In this document: positions 1 through 11,400 of the stretch, one piece after another
Numbering within the stretch: the first letter of the stretch is position 1
How the letters are laid out: each line of letters begins with the position of its first letter
Origin: Agrostemma githago
Lineage: Eukaryota > Streptophyta > Magnoliopsida > Caryophyllales > Caryophyllaceae
DNA length: 64,000 bases
NCBI GenBank assembly: GCA_958450325.1
Contig: OY288247.1
Coordinates: 54,129,701-54,193,700 of the forward strand
Reading direction: 5' to 3'
Position numbers and translations under genes: made by a program
The notes under the pieces: generated by a model
Told to the model about the DNA's origin: nothing
The model's database searches: none
What the model saw: the letters and a program-made list of their open reading frames with translations, nothing else

Positions 1-1367
1 GTTGACTAATGACTAACTAAAGTCTATAACACGAAGTAAAAAGGCAAAACAAGCAACTAATGATAATGGGAAGCGAATTAAATCACTAAGAAATAAACTA
101 GGGCTAGGTCGGGTTCATGGATGTCAAGGAGATCAAAAGAAGGAAACGAGGGTGCTAGCATGCTTTCGTAGCCTAGGTTACATTCGAGCTCTCGCTACTT
201 AAACGGCCTAGGGGCCTCCTCACCACGCTTTCGCTACTAGTGGAGGAACCAAACCTATCAACCAAACAAGAACATGCAAGAGAAGAGGCAAGAAAAACAA
301 GGAATGATCATCTCAAGTCTCACAAGCATTTCATCAAACATATAGAGTGCAAGGCAAATAGGAAACAACAAAAACAACAACTAGTACCACCCATCTCACC
401 CTAATCATTCCTAATCACACCCAACCCCCTACTAACCCTAGGGGAAAACTACTCACACATATCTAAACTAAAACTAACACAAACAAGAGAAACAAACACA
501 AGGACAACCTCATTCATTATGAAGAACAAATAAGGATGAACAATAAACAATGAATGAAGATGAAAACTTTACTAACTATGAAAGATTAAGAGAAAAGAGA
601 GAAGAAGGATTATACCAACTAGATGAATGGAAAAATTGAACACTTGCATAAAAGAAAACCCAAATACATCCACCAAGGTTGTCAATCTTGATAGAAATCT
701 TGAAGAATTCCAATAATACAAGGATTAAACTAAGATTAAGGAGTAATTGAAGAGAGATTAAGCTAATCTACACTAACCTAAGCTAATCTAACCTAAAGTA
801 GTCAAGGGTTTAGTGTATGTAGGGTAATGTAAGGTAGAGTAATGTAGTGTCCTTAAAACAATACAAGAGGGGGGTATATATGGTTCCATGAATAAGGGAG
901 GCAGAAAAGCGAAGACGGGTAGAACTGGGCCCTTCCTGGCCGGGAAGGGGATGATCCCAGTTGGGAAGGGTGCCATCCCGGTCGGAAAGGTCATGATCCC
1001 GGCCGGGAAGGCCCTCCAGTAAGTCTGTCTTTCTTTGTCTCTCATCCCAGGCGTGATGGATCCTTCCCGGGCGAGATGGGTCCTTATTTGCTCTTCCTAG
1101 GCTTCTTATCGATGCTCGGGATATCATCAAGTGGGCTCCATGGGACTCAGGATCGAGTCTAAGCCACCGAGTTATCGTTGCTTCTCTTTGTTGGCTCCAT
1201 ATGCGTCGAAAACGAGTCGGAATCGTTCCATTTCTCCAAGATAGGCCTTAGGAACTTAAAACAAGCTAGAAGAAGTGCAAGTAGCCTCGAAACCGCTCCA
1301 AAGAGCGATTCCACAAGAGAAACCGGGACCAAACACGAGAAATAAACAATACAAAACACACTTATCA
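1..1367 (-). repeat. Partial LTR of an Athila-like gypsy family
   Basis: Read on the minus strand from 1367, this starts TGATAAGTGTG, then has a GGTCCC block and a 'TTGTGGAATCGCTC' block. These match the start of the LTRs at 13351 and 19562 at lower identity, so it is a related but distinct family. It contains a cluster of CCCGG-type palindromes at about 931-1075, a TATA-like box near 873-882 (minus direction) and, at 180-245, the counterpart of the GC-rich 'TCCCCTCACTAAG' segment of the other LTRs. The LTR's 3' end lies left of the window. It could be a solo LTR or the 5' LTR of an element extending leftward. No coding sequence is supported here. Confidence 0.75.
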
Positions 1368-2029
1368 GTCATAAAAAGAGTTCAAGTAAAATTATCTCAC
1401 ATCAAGTATTTTGAGTCTTATCATAGCTCTTAAGTCTTATAAAAAGCATTCTTAAGACCATAAATTTAAGTAAAATTATCCCGCATCGAGTTTTAGTAAA
1501 ATTATCCCACATAGAAGTAAGTTTTTTTGAACGAATCAAAAAATTATAAGTTAATTGAATTTTATTATATAATTAACAGTAATCATTCGTCTTTATATCT
1601 CAATAATCTGAAATTTGAATTATGTTGAGGCGATGAAATTCTACATCAACAATAAGAGAAATTATTCGTTTTTAGATATTAATAAAAAAATATTTTGAGT
1701 CTTATAATACGGAGTAGCTCTTAAGACTTTAAAGTAAAATTTATCCCACATCGAAAACTTACAATAAGGTGATGAATATCTATTATATAAATAAAAATAA
1801 TCATCGACTTAAGATATCAACCAGAAATCTTTTGAACCCTAAAAAGAGTTCTTAAAACTATAAATTTTAGTAGAATTATCATACATCGAAAAATTATGAT
1901 GAGCTGATGAAATTTTATACTGCATAAATAAGAAAAATCATTCGTTTTAGATATTAATGAAGAATATTTTGAATCATATAACAACTCTTAAGACCATGAT
2001 TAAATCAATCAATATATATATATATATAT
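1368..2029. repeat. Tandem array, segment A (USE/TATA-like units)
   Basis: AT-rich degenerate repeats of about 110-140 bp. Each unit has a block like ATCCCACATCG (e.g. 1396, 1478, 1504, 1743, 1878), a TGATGARRTGATGAAATTCTA stretch, a TATAAATA-like block, AATCATTCGTTCTTA, and TTTTGAGTCTTAAAAAG...CTCTTAAGAC. At 1743-1753 the motif is followed 31 bp later by TATATAAATA. The array ends in a short TA microsatellite into which the next element inserted. No open reading frame of note. Confidence 0.7.
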
Positions 2030-2152
2030 TGATGGGTGTCAGTACCCTGCCACGGGTCGCCCATTAATTCAGGCCCCGGGGAAGTCCGACGCGAGAATAA
2101 GAAGCGGCCTGCTTGGCAGGCCATCAGAATGAAACCCAGCTGAAGTCTCCAG
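2030..2152 (+). repeat. Truncated LTR (first 123 bp)
   Basis: Nearly identical to 6790-6912. Identity stops abruptly at the 'CTCCAGAA' border, where the tandem repeat begins. The remaining ~535 bp of LTR are absent on this side. Confidence 0.8.
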
Positions 2153-2632
2153 AACGAACAAGGACTGAGTCATACTCAACCTTGTATAAAAAACACCAGA
2201 ATCCCCCTGTCTGCCCAAAGGCAGGCAGGGGGCAGGCCCCCTGGACTTTGACAAAAAACCAGGGTCAGGCCAGACGAACAAGTACTGAGTCATGCTCAAC
2301 CTTGTATAAAAAACACCAGAATCCCCTTGCCTGCCCAAAGGCAGGCAGGGGGCAGGCCCCCTGGACTTTGACAAAAAGCCAGGGTCAGGCTAGACGAACA
2401 AGAACTGAGTCATGCTCAACCTTGTATAAAAAACACCAGAATCCCCCGGCCTGCCTTTGGGCAGGCAGGGGGCAGGCCCCCTGGACTTTGACAAAAGCCA
2501 GGGTCAGACTGGACGAGCAAGAACTCGGGATCCCCCCAACCCTGTATAAAAAACATAAAGTCCCCCTGCCCACCTCTGGACAGGCAGGGGGCAGGCCCCC
2601 TGGACTTTGACAAAAAGCCAGGGTTAGGCCAG
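2153..2632. repeat. Minisatellite, 4 units of about 120 bp
   Basis: Four head-to-tail units start near 2153, 2274, 2394 and 2513, each beginning CGARCAAGNACT. Each holds CTTGTATAAAAAACACCAGAA, a hairpin built on CTGCCCAAAGGCAG or its flipped form, and CAGGCCCCCTGGACTTTGAC. Units 1-3 are closer to each other than to unit 4. Length is nearly a multiple of three, so open frames run through on both strands, but composition and hairpins indicate a non-coding minisatellite. Confidence 0.85.
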
Positions 2633-2881
2633 AGCTCGAAGAACGATAGAAAAATAAGCGTATAACAGGCAAAGAGAAACATTCATAAAAATAATAAGAG
2701 GCATTCATAAAGTTCAACAAGACGAACAACAAAAATCCAAAAAACCAAGAGTTAAAGATTACATCAGCCGACAGCCGGCCACATCAGGGCCCGGCGCGCA
2801 AAAAAGATTGAAAAGTTAACGAGGAAGCAGAGGCGCAGAATGGTAGGGATAGGACCCCTCGGAAGACGACTGCCTTGCATC

Positions 2882-3841
2882 TTACGCAGTGGGGGCACCC
2901 TGATCAGCATCAGAAGTCTCCTCAGGCGATCCATCAGCTCGGGCCTCATTCTTGGCAGGATAGAGGGCCTGAAAAGCATCCTCGTTGAAGTCTGGAAGCA
3001 TTTCCCTGATAACCTCCATAACAAACTTCAGGGAGGAAGTGGCCCCAGCGTTCAAATGCTCTGCCACCGCAGAGTTGGCCTCCTTGATCAGGTCGTCCTT
3101 CCCTTTGCACTATTCCTCACCCTTCGCCTTCAAATCATCCTGCGCCCCCTGAAGGTCGGAGTCAGCCTTGGTTAGACGATCCTCCAACTCAGTCGCTTTT
3201 CTCTTCAAATGCTCCAGCTCGACAATCGCCTTCTTTGCCCGCTCCAGCTCAGCTGCCGCCTTTTTAGCCTGCTCCAGCTCTACCGCCAGGTTAGCTGCTT
3301 CCCTCACAGCTCTCTCGCCTTGGGCCTTCCAGCGGACTGCTTCGTCCTTGGCCTCTCCCAACTCACCCTCATACTTAGCCAGCTGATCCCTCAAACTGGC
3401 AATAAGGGTGATATCCCTCTCAACCACTGCCAGGCGTTCAGGGAGAGGAAACACAGGAGTAACATTTAACTCCTCATCGCTTAAGCGGCTGAGAGCCGCC
3501 AGCTCCGAAGAGGCCTGGAATACCCTGGAGCAACGCTGAATAAACTGGATCGCCTGACTAGTAGAGTAGGTCAGGGACTTGGTGAGATGATCCGCCAGCG
3601 AAGCAGTAGAATCAGAGAGCAGGGCAGAAGCATCGATAGTCTCGCCAGCAGGGAAATGGAACTCTGCATTTTCCTCAGAGAACAGAGTGCCTGGAACATC
3701 GCGAGCTGGCCGCTTGGCCTCAGGCGTGTTGGCGTAGGCCTCCAGGTCCACCACCGGGACATCATCCATCGTTTCCTTGTCTTTTATTTTTCTGCCAACC
3801 AAGGGGCGGCTTTCGCCAGTGTCCTCAGAGTCTGAAGGCAT
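2882..3841 (-). pseudogene. Coiled-coil protein of Tat-type element (one nonsense codon)
   Basis: Minus-strand frame of about 320 codons, broken only by a TAG at 3110-3112. An acidic N-terminal part is followed by a long charged heptad-like region rich in A, E, K, R and L (about residues 140-240), a strong coiled coil, and a C-terminal segment (3067-2882) with aromatic and acidic residues. It lies downstream of the PF04195-like ORF on the same strand and may be its second exon or ORF; the upstream frame is open to about 3980. Function unknown. Such coiled-coil tails commonly accompany 'putative gypsy-type transposon' proteins. Confidence 0.55.
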
Positions 3842-3963
3842 TGACCCCGCTGGAGGCTGAGTCCCAGCAGGAGAGCCTCCGTGCCTGCTAGCAGGGGAGG
3901 GGGTAGCCTCTAAGGCAGCCTCCCCTTCTACATCTCTGGGGGCAGAGGCCGGAGCTGTAGGCT

Positions 3964-5295
3964 TTAATTTGTAGGAGTTGGCTCTGGGGGAAGAGGAGGA
4001 AACTTTACTCTGTTGATTGATAAACTCTTCACAAACTTCATCAGGCTTTGCTTCTTAAAGTCAGAAGGAAGGGGAGGATGGTTGACGAAGGCCGAGAAAT
4101 CCTCTCTTAGGCCAAGAGCCTTCAACTCGTTCCTTGACCAAAGGCAAGTGGCAAGGTCTTCGAAAAAGACAAGAAAGATAGCTGAGTAAGCACACAAATA
4201 AAAACAGGGCAAAGGAAGTTTAACTGCTGACCGAATCCCTGAGCTACCTGCACTAAGACCAGGGTTTAGACCCACCCGAGTCAGATAATTATCAGTCGCT
4301 ATAAGCTCGGCGTGGGGGAACCAGATGTTAGGATCATATGAGCCTCTCCTGTCCTTGGAAGAGGCGAACCGTGCGACCAAATCTTTCTCCGGCTGGGTCA
4401 GCTTGACCTCAAGAGCTCTCCCCCCAACCTCAGGGTGGTACTCTTGGCGGGTCTCAGCCGGGTATGGAGATGATTCCTGAAATGACGAGGAATCCTCCAT
4501 CCCGTAGCGCTATGCACATAGAGAAAATTGTGTTTCCAATCCTTCAGGCCGCTCAGGACCGGCCAAACTAGGGAGCTTTCCTTCTGGCGAAGGATGGAAA
4601 AATACCCTAGGGAGCCACCCCCTTCAATAGAGGCCACCATCTGTAGGCCAACCATAAACCTCAAAGCATTTATGGATGGCTCCACGTCCCAAAATAAGTA
4701 GGTCCAGGTGTAAGCAATCAACGACCTGACAGCAAGAGCCGTTAACTGGGCGATGGCCACATTCATGCGCCGGAAAGCCTCCTCCAGGAATGGGTGAAGA
4801 GGAAAGTGCAGGCCGAATTCGAGACATTTGTGGTACATAGCAATACAACCTGCAAGGGGATTACATACTGTGTCCTTATCCCCAGGGACAACAATAGTGT
4901 AACCCTCCCCAAAATTATAGAACTTGGCTATAGCCTCCTCAACACTTCTTTCCAGAATTAGGTCTCGGTTTTTGAGGGCCGGATATGTTCTCAAAGGGAT
5001 CCTATACTTGGTCCTGTCTAGGTAATAGGCCCTCCCCGTCTCCCTGGGAATGAGTGGGCCGGCGATTGTAGAGGCGTCGATTTCTAACGCCTCGTCATCA
5101 GAATCAATAACGTCGAGGGGAGCAGGCTCAGGGGAGTTGGCACCCCCACTGTCCTCCGAATGGTATTCCCCGACCATCCTGACACCTAGTTTCCCGGAGG
5201 AGGAGGCAAGGTCAGCATTAACCTTGTCCCTACCCCCCCGTCCTTTCAGTCGAAGGACCAGAGAAAGGGAGAATCCGGGCACAACGGTTGGACAT
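3964..5295 (-). pseudogene. Putative gypsy-type transposon protein (PF04195-like)
   Basis: The minus-strand ATG at 5295 is preceded by a ~200-bp leader with a TATA box. The reading frame is interrupted by an indel in a 7-base C run near 5232-5238, so the remaining frame opens without a conventional ATG. The body contains a globular segment with 'LHFPLHPFLEEAFRRMNVA' and 'QLTALAVRSLIAYTW', which resembles the PF04195 family. A second frame change occurs near 4500, and the rest continues to 3964. An intron-like stretch (donor GTAGCTCAG near 4253, T-rich middle, CCCCCAG near 3982) could link it to the coiled-coil part. It is a replication or packaging accessory of unknown biochemistry. Family assignment is by motif look only. 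Confidence 0.55.
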
Positions 5296-5505
5296 GATGA
5301 TCAAGAAAACAGGGAAAAGCGAAGAAATAGAAAGACGAGGAAGACAAGGATTAAGACTCTAACCTAATTAGCAGTCGCCGGATGAAGACGCGAAAAATTC
5401 CTCAAATCTAAAGAACGCTTGGCAAAAAGAGAGTTTGAAGGAGGGGGTTCGTGAAATTAGAATGTGTAAAAGGGGGAATGAAGGGGGAGTTGATACTTAT
5501 ATAGG
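5293..5505 (-). promoter_or_regulatory. Minus-strand promoter and leader
   Basis: CTATATAAG on the minus strand (5497-5505) lies about 200 bp upstream of the ATG at 5295, with a pyrimidine-rich leader between. This gives the antisense ORF its own apparent Pol II promoter. Confidence 0.45.
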
Positions 5506-5838
5506 CGCAGGAAGACGAAAAGCCGCCCAATCAGAGGGTTTTCCCAAGAAAAGCCCCCCCACGTGTCACACATCCAAAATTGAACCACCCTTCACTTCCC
5601 AAAGAGCCTCGAGAAGGCAACAAGAGCGGAGAAAGAAATCATTACATGACATCATCAATTCAAAAAAAATGATGAAAAATGATGGCAAAACAAGCCCAGC
5701 ACACGGAAAACAAAAGCCCACCTGATTCTCATTAGTTGAAAGGCCCAAAAGGCCAAGATTACAAAGGAAAGTGGGAACAAAAGATTACAAAAGGAGCCTG
5801 ACAGTCTGGCTCAACCAACCAGCATGCGCAAGACAGGC

Positions 5839-6429
5839 CTAATCATCATCAAAACCCGGGGAGTAATCCCCGGGGCTTTCGTGGCCACTTGCATCGGAGC
5901 CCCAATCCCAGCTATCGGAGTCCTCGAATGGATCAACAGGGCCCTCCTCTTCATCCTTGCCAGATGAGTAGCTCTGGCCTTCACTGTCTTCTAAGTCGTG
6001 ACTACTCACGTCCCAGTCCCCTCCATAAGGGGCCACCCTGGCACCTTCAGGAGAGCCACGTTCCTCCCGCCTCACCAAGGGGGAGGAAGGACCTGACTCA
6101 AGAGAAGATCCCAATTCGGGGCAATCAGGATCGAACTGTTTGGGATGCAACCAGGGGAAGCATATGTGGCACACCCTGTCAAAGCAACCTCCCGCCTGGG
6201 AGCAGCGTTTGGGTGTGGGCCCAGCAAGAGATAGGGACTTTTTGGGGCGCTTGCCAGCCCTGGATGAAGTTTTCCTCCCAGCAACCCGAGGAAGCCGGGA
6301 ACGCATTCGCCTACTGCGGCGAAGAGACAAGTGTACCTGCCGGGGGTATCTTAGCCTCCGATGCCCCCTGAAACAAAAAATGTCCACATAAACCCCACAA
6401 CGAAAGACTGTTTTTCTCACCCACGACAT
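5839..6429 (-). CDS. Unrecognised acidic-tailed ORF in the Tat-like element
   Basis: 196 codons on the minus strand, starting at an ATG at 6429. The N-terminal half is very basic (runs of RR/RSR/RK); a central part has scattered Cys and His ('CFDRVCHICFPWLH'); the C-terminal third is strongly acidic and Ser/Gly-rich. It lies upstream of and in the same direction as the PF04195-like ORF. I do not recognise it. Basic/acidic bipartite composition is common in gag-like nucleic-acid-binding proteins, but that is inference. Confidence 0.35.
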   Translation of the reverse strand: MSWVRKTVFRCGVYVDIFCFRGHRRLRYPRQVHLSLRRSRRMRSRLPRVAGRKTSSRAGKRPKKSLSLAGPTPKRCSQAGGCFDRVCHICFPWLHPKQFDPDCPELGSSLESGPSSPLVRREERGSPEGARVAPYGGDWDVSSHDLEDSEGQSYSSGKDEEEGPVDPFEDSDSWDWGSDASGHESPGDYSPGFDDD

Positions 6430-6789
6430 TGTTTTCCTTTGGAGAAGAATGGAGTAAAATGGAGATAGATCGTGGAAACAATGATGTAAAACCAGAATTT
6501 ATACAAGAGCAAAAGCAGGACATTAATGGTGTCCCAACCACTTCTGCAAAGAAAGGAACCAATCATTAACCTGACACACTGTCCAAGAGTACACTTTGCA
6601 AGAGGAGTAATCATGAAGAAAGACGTTTAAACTCTTTGCATACCCAGAGCAGATAAGACTCTCTCCCTCGGGAACGTGCGATGCATTAAATGCAAGGATG
6701 GAGTTCAAGAAGTCAACCTCCCGCCATCCCAATAAAGATGTCACCTGCTGAACAGGAGCCCCCCTCCTCCTCAGCCGGCGAGGGCCAAT

Positions 6790-7447
6790 TGATGGGTGTC
6801 AGTAGCCTGCCACGGGTCGCCCATTAATTCAGGCCCCGAGGAAGTCCGACCCGAGAATAAGAAGCGGCCTGCTTGGCAGGCCATCAGAATGAAACCCAGC
6901 TGAAGTCTCCAGAAGGCCTCAGCTGCTCCTAGCTCCAAGGCAAGCCCCCTGCCTGCCAGTCAGCGCATTCTGGTGCCTGGCAGGGCCAGGGGGAGGAATC
7001 AGAACCCCTCCGACCAGGCCTAAGGTAAAGGGGCACGAGTGGATGAGGTGAGCCCACGTGTCACCTCCCTGTCCACTCACACCCCCTCTTCCTCTCTCTC
7101 CTCTCCCACTCTTTGGAAAAGGTATAAATACTTTGCCACTTCCCACATGAAAATGGTTAGACTTTCTCTCTCTAGACTCTCACTCTAAAACTGCCACCTT
7201 ACTCCTCACGAGTAAGGTTCATTAAGGCATTCCAGGGACTGACTTAGGCATCAGAGAGGGTTCCCTCGGACACCTCCGAGGCCCTGTGCGTTCCTTGTGC
7301 AGGGAGCAGGCCAACTCCGTCGGGAAGGTCCGATCATCGGAGTGAGAGGAATGAGAGATCTGAGAGATTTGACGATCACCATCCAAGTAACGACATCAAA
7401 TACTAGAACCCGAATCCGATTTGGGTCAATTGCTTCCTTACCGGAAC

Positions 7448-7448
<1 letters not shown>
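6790..7448 (+). repeat. LTR (659 bp) of the Tat-like element
   Basis: TGATGGGTGTC ... GGAACA. TATAAATA at 7123-7130, then a CT-rich leader and the conserved 'GACTTAGGCATC' block near 7240. The first 123 bp match 2030-2152. It is followed directly by a TA microsatellite. Confidence 0.75.

Positions 7449-7511
<63 letters not shown>
7449..7511. repeat. TA microsatellite
   Basis: About 60 bp of (TA)n with one CA variation. Together with the TA tract at 2012-2029 it is the insertion site of the Tat-like element. Open frames here encode Ile-Tyr repeats and are not genes. Confidence 0.9.
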
Positions 7512-7515
<4 letters not shown>

Positions 7516-8421
7516 GAAGAACTTTTCGAGCGATATGATTGGTCCGTTGCATCAAAATTCAATTTAGGAAAGTATCATTAATAATAAAAAAAATCAAGTG
7601 GAGAATCTTTTAATTATTATAATAATAAATTTAATCTCTCATATTAATGTGATGTTTTATAATTTTCATCTTAAAACCTTTCAATTTCGTTTAACAAAAA
7701 AATATCGTAAAAAAATTATAAAAATGAAATAGTTAGATTCTTGGTAGAATATACTTTAATTTGAGTATAAATTTCATATAATTTGTTTCATATTATTTGC
7801 TCGAAAAAATGATGAATTTATTACATATAAAAATAGTAAAGTTATCCCACATCGACAAATTATAATAAGGTGATTAAATTCTATATTATAAATAAGAGTA
7901 TTCATCCGTTCTTAGATATTAACCAAAAAAATTTTGAGTCTTGAAGAACTCTTAAGATTAAGACTATAAACCTCAATTAATTATCTCACATCGAATTTTT
8001 GTGATGAGATTATGTAATTTTATACTAAAAAAAAGAGTAATCATTATTTTTAAATATCGACAAAAAAATTTTGAGTCTTAAAAGAACTCTTAATAAGATT
8101 ACAAACTTAAAATTATCCCACACCAAAAAAATTAAAATAAGATGATATTCTATATTATAAATAAGAGTAATCATGTGTTCTTTTAGGTCTTAAAAATATC
8201 TCTTAAGACAGTAAGTTATCCCACATCAAAAAAAATTTGATAATGAAAATCTATATTATAAATAAGAATAATCATTCGTTCTTAAATATCACTATTAAAA
8301 ACTTTTGAGTCTTAAAAAGTTTCTTAATAAGACTACAAACTAAGTAAAATAATCTCACATCGAAAATTATAACAAGGAGTGATGAAACTCTATATTATAA
8401 ATAAGAAATAAGAGTACTCAA
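7512..8421. repeat. Tandem array, segment B (USE/TATA-like units)
   Basis: After about 280 bp of unstructured AT-rich DNA, the ~130-bp units resume. USE-like motifs lie at 7844 (exact ATCCCACATCG), 7983, 8114, 8218 and 8352, spaced 104-139 bp. After 7844-7854, TATAAATA follows at 7887 (gap 32 bp). It ends at 8421, the exact left boundary of the Helitron. Confidence 0.7.
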
Positions 8422-11400
8422 TCTTTTATATATTAAAGTTAAAGAATTTAGAGGATTCTCATTAACCCACGTCAGCATTCCTATGTGGCGCTTATTTGAC
8501 ACCTACGTGGCAAATACCAATTATTGAGTACTTAGCAAAATTTTACCCTAAAATTATAACCACCGAACCGTTTTTTCAAAAAACCGACTAGTAGTTTGAA
8601 ACTCATCAATTTACAACAAACAAAAAAACTTACATTTGTCGGTTGACACAAATAAACCACGTTCTTTATACATAAACTTCTTTTAATCTTCTTTGTCAGT
8701 AGCAGCAAATCCCCTTCGTTACCAATCACCATAGCCTCATTTTACAAATCCTTCCAATCAAAAAATAAAATATTTATCCCCCTTTTCAAACCCTTCCAAT
8801 CAAACTAATCAAGTAGATCAAGCAAATAATTTGATTAAAGTTCCCGGGCATTTGTTGATTCGAATTAAAAAATCAAACATTATCATGGGCACCAACTTCT
8901 GGCTTTCAAGGATGTAGAGAAATCTGGGTTCTCGAAACAATGTAAGATTATAATTGTTGTTTATGAACTTGCGATGTACCGTAGCAATGGTGGAGGGAAT
9001 GACAGATGCGGTAGTTACAAGGGTGGAGGTGCGGTGGGAGTTACGTTCGAGAGAGAGGGCATGATGAGGAGCATTGATTTTGTGAGCTAGAATTCGTGGG
9101 ATCATGTTCATTTGGTGAGTAAGTTATTTTATTTATTTGATTGATTGATCAATTGTGGATTAATTTGTCTTTGATTCAAGTTTTAGGGATGTATACACTA
9201 TATTTCATTCAAATGTCGATAATTGATCGATTAAGCTTTGATCTGCTATTTTTCCTTTGTTCGCAGAATTGTCGTCGCCCCTATGCCTCCCCTGACCACC
9301 GTACTCCCTCTTCCAAAAATCAGATTTTTTCGAACAAACTTCTAACTTTTTCTAACTGATTTTGGTGGAAATGGATAAATATTGGAGTATATGATTTTGA
9401 TTATATGGACAAATCGTAGAAACGGATAATGTTATACTATATGGAGTATTTTTCTAACTAATCTATATGATGAATCTTTGTGCCGTGATTCTTTAGGCCA
9501 CCGTAGAATATTGAATTGATTATATTCGAAATTGAGATTCAAAGGTTTTTTTAAAAATTTTTAATTATAATTGTTAAGGCCGAGTGGTTTGGATTCATTT
9601 TTTTTTTGCAGATTAAGCCACTGAGCGACTTTGAGATAGTTTTCTATATAGCAATCAAGTCAGGCAGCTGCAATTGTTTTTACTGGATTTGTTGGCTTGA
9701 TGTGATCATAATATTATCGGGTTTTCCACCTGTACGTGATAATGCTGTGAAATACTGATCCATTAATACTCCAACCTGTGCCCAATTCCATGATGATCTT
9801 TCGAGGTATATTTGTCTTCTATTATTGACTATATTTTTATTCTCTTACTCAAGTCTGTCCATCTAATTTAGTGTTAAGAGCTTAATTCATGAAGCATCTG
9901 CTTAAAATACTAAACTGTGTTTGTGCACGCTAATCTGAGCATTACGGGAGCACCACCAGTTAATTGTTGCTGGTGCTAATTCTTTAAGTGATCAGCCAGA
10001 AAGTGATGTCAGTAATGAAGAATTTCTACACTTTGACATTTGTGCACTCCCTGTCATAATTACATTGACAAAGGTTTCAAACTTTCTCCCCTCATTCTGT
10101 ATTTATATCATCTCTATTTGAGTTTGGAGGTCAAAAGTTGTGAACTTCGACACACTTGAGGCAATATATTACTTTAATAAATGATGATATGAACGACTAT
10201 TAATTTATCACTCATTTATATTTATTTTTTGTATACAAAATCACCAATTTAAAAAAAAAACAAGATGAAATGAGTGTGAAAGTCGTGTTATTCCTCTCTT
10301 TTATTGCAATTTGATAAGGAATTAGGGTAGACTGATTGACTGAGTAAGGTAGGAAAGTAAAGATCCTGGGGTTGGAGATGGATTTTGTATGTGATAAATA
10401 AATGAGAAATGTTCGGTTTGAATTAGAATTGGATTTTGTGATGATCTATATAGGGTTGATTGAAGATCTCGACTTTTTGAAGTTCCGGGTAAGTTTTCAT
10501 AGTTTTTAAGCTAACCATGCAAGTTCAGCCCTTGATTCTCATTATTTGAAAGTGTCTATCTCCATATTCTCACCCCTTTATTTGACCTGGGTTTGTTTAT
10601 GGTTTTTCATTTTTTTATATTATTTATTGTTGTTGATCTCATTAGTGATGTTTTGTGATTACAATCATTTGACTTTTGCTTGGTTATGTGATCTTTATGA
10701 CCTTTATCACAGTTCATGGAATTGATACAGTCGATTGGGGTAATTTGCATAATGTTGTGGAAAATTCAATGCATTATGATGGTTGTTGTTGATTTTAATT
10801 TGTTTGGGACGTTGAAAACTATGAATAATAGTGCCACTGATTGTATCTCCATTGTCATTCAATTTGCGGCGGTTGAAGTAGGAAATATTTAGTTTGATTT
10901 ATTATGTTTTACTACTATTTAGATCTCATGTTTGATTTTATTTTTTGATGATTGAATTTATTCAGAAATGGACTTCTTTCGTTCCACTTTAAATGTTACT
11001 CGTTAGAGTGCACGCATCAAAGCGGCTTGAGGCCCGATGACTACAGCGGCACGTGCACTTAAAAGGTTGCAGTTTATGAACAAGAAGGTGGGTTGTGATC
11101 GTTGGGCTTAGGTTGAGACGCAATTATATTGTGTTGGATGTTCATTGTTTGTTGCTTAAATCACACTTTGGTAAGTGCATTGGCTTTCATCCACTTTTTT
11201 CCTTCTAATTATATTGTGTTGGATGTTAATGGTTTGCATTGGTTAGTGATGTGGATATTTGATGAATCAGTTTTAGCATTGAAACATTTGTGAACTTAGA
11301 AAGAAATAAGTGGTACCCGTCTTCAGATTGTATAGATTTCACAGAAACATGATACATCACGAAATGATGATGATACAAATGAAGCCACTTGAATGAATCG

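Larger units (their letters stand above)
2030..7448 (+). mobile_element. Tat-like non-autonomous gypsy element in a TA tract
   Basis: The first 123 bp (2030-2152, starting TGATGGGTGTCAGTA) are repeated at the start of a 659-bp LTR at 6790-7448 that ends GGAACA. Both outer ends abut TA repeats, so a TATAT target duplication fits (2025-2029 and 7449-7453), although a TA tract makes this weak evidence. There is no protease, RT or integrase. The interior holds minus-strand ORFs of the 'putative gypsy-type transposon' kind. The LTR has TATAAATA at 7123 and the downstream 'GACTTAGGCATC' block common in Tat LTRs, which suggests plus orientation and makes the internal ORFs antisense. A TGG-initial, PBS-like sequence just left of 6790 on the minus strand argues the opposite. 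Confidence 0.7.

Noticed and set aside
2113..2610. 165-codon frame through the minisatellite
   Set aside because: Unit length of about 120 bp keeps any frame open; frames exist on both strands and composition is not protein-like.
7297..7581. Open frames with Ile-Tyr repeats over TA microsatellites (also 48822-49106)
   Set aside because: They are translations of (TA)n and are not genes.
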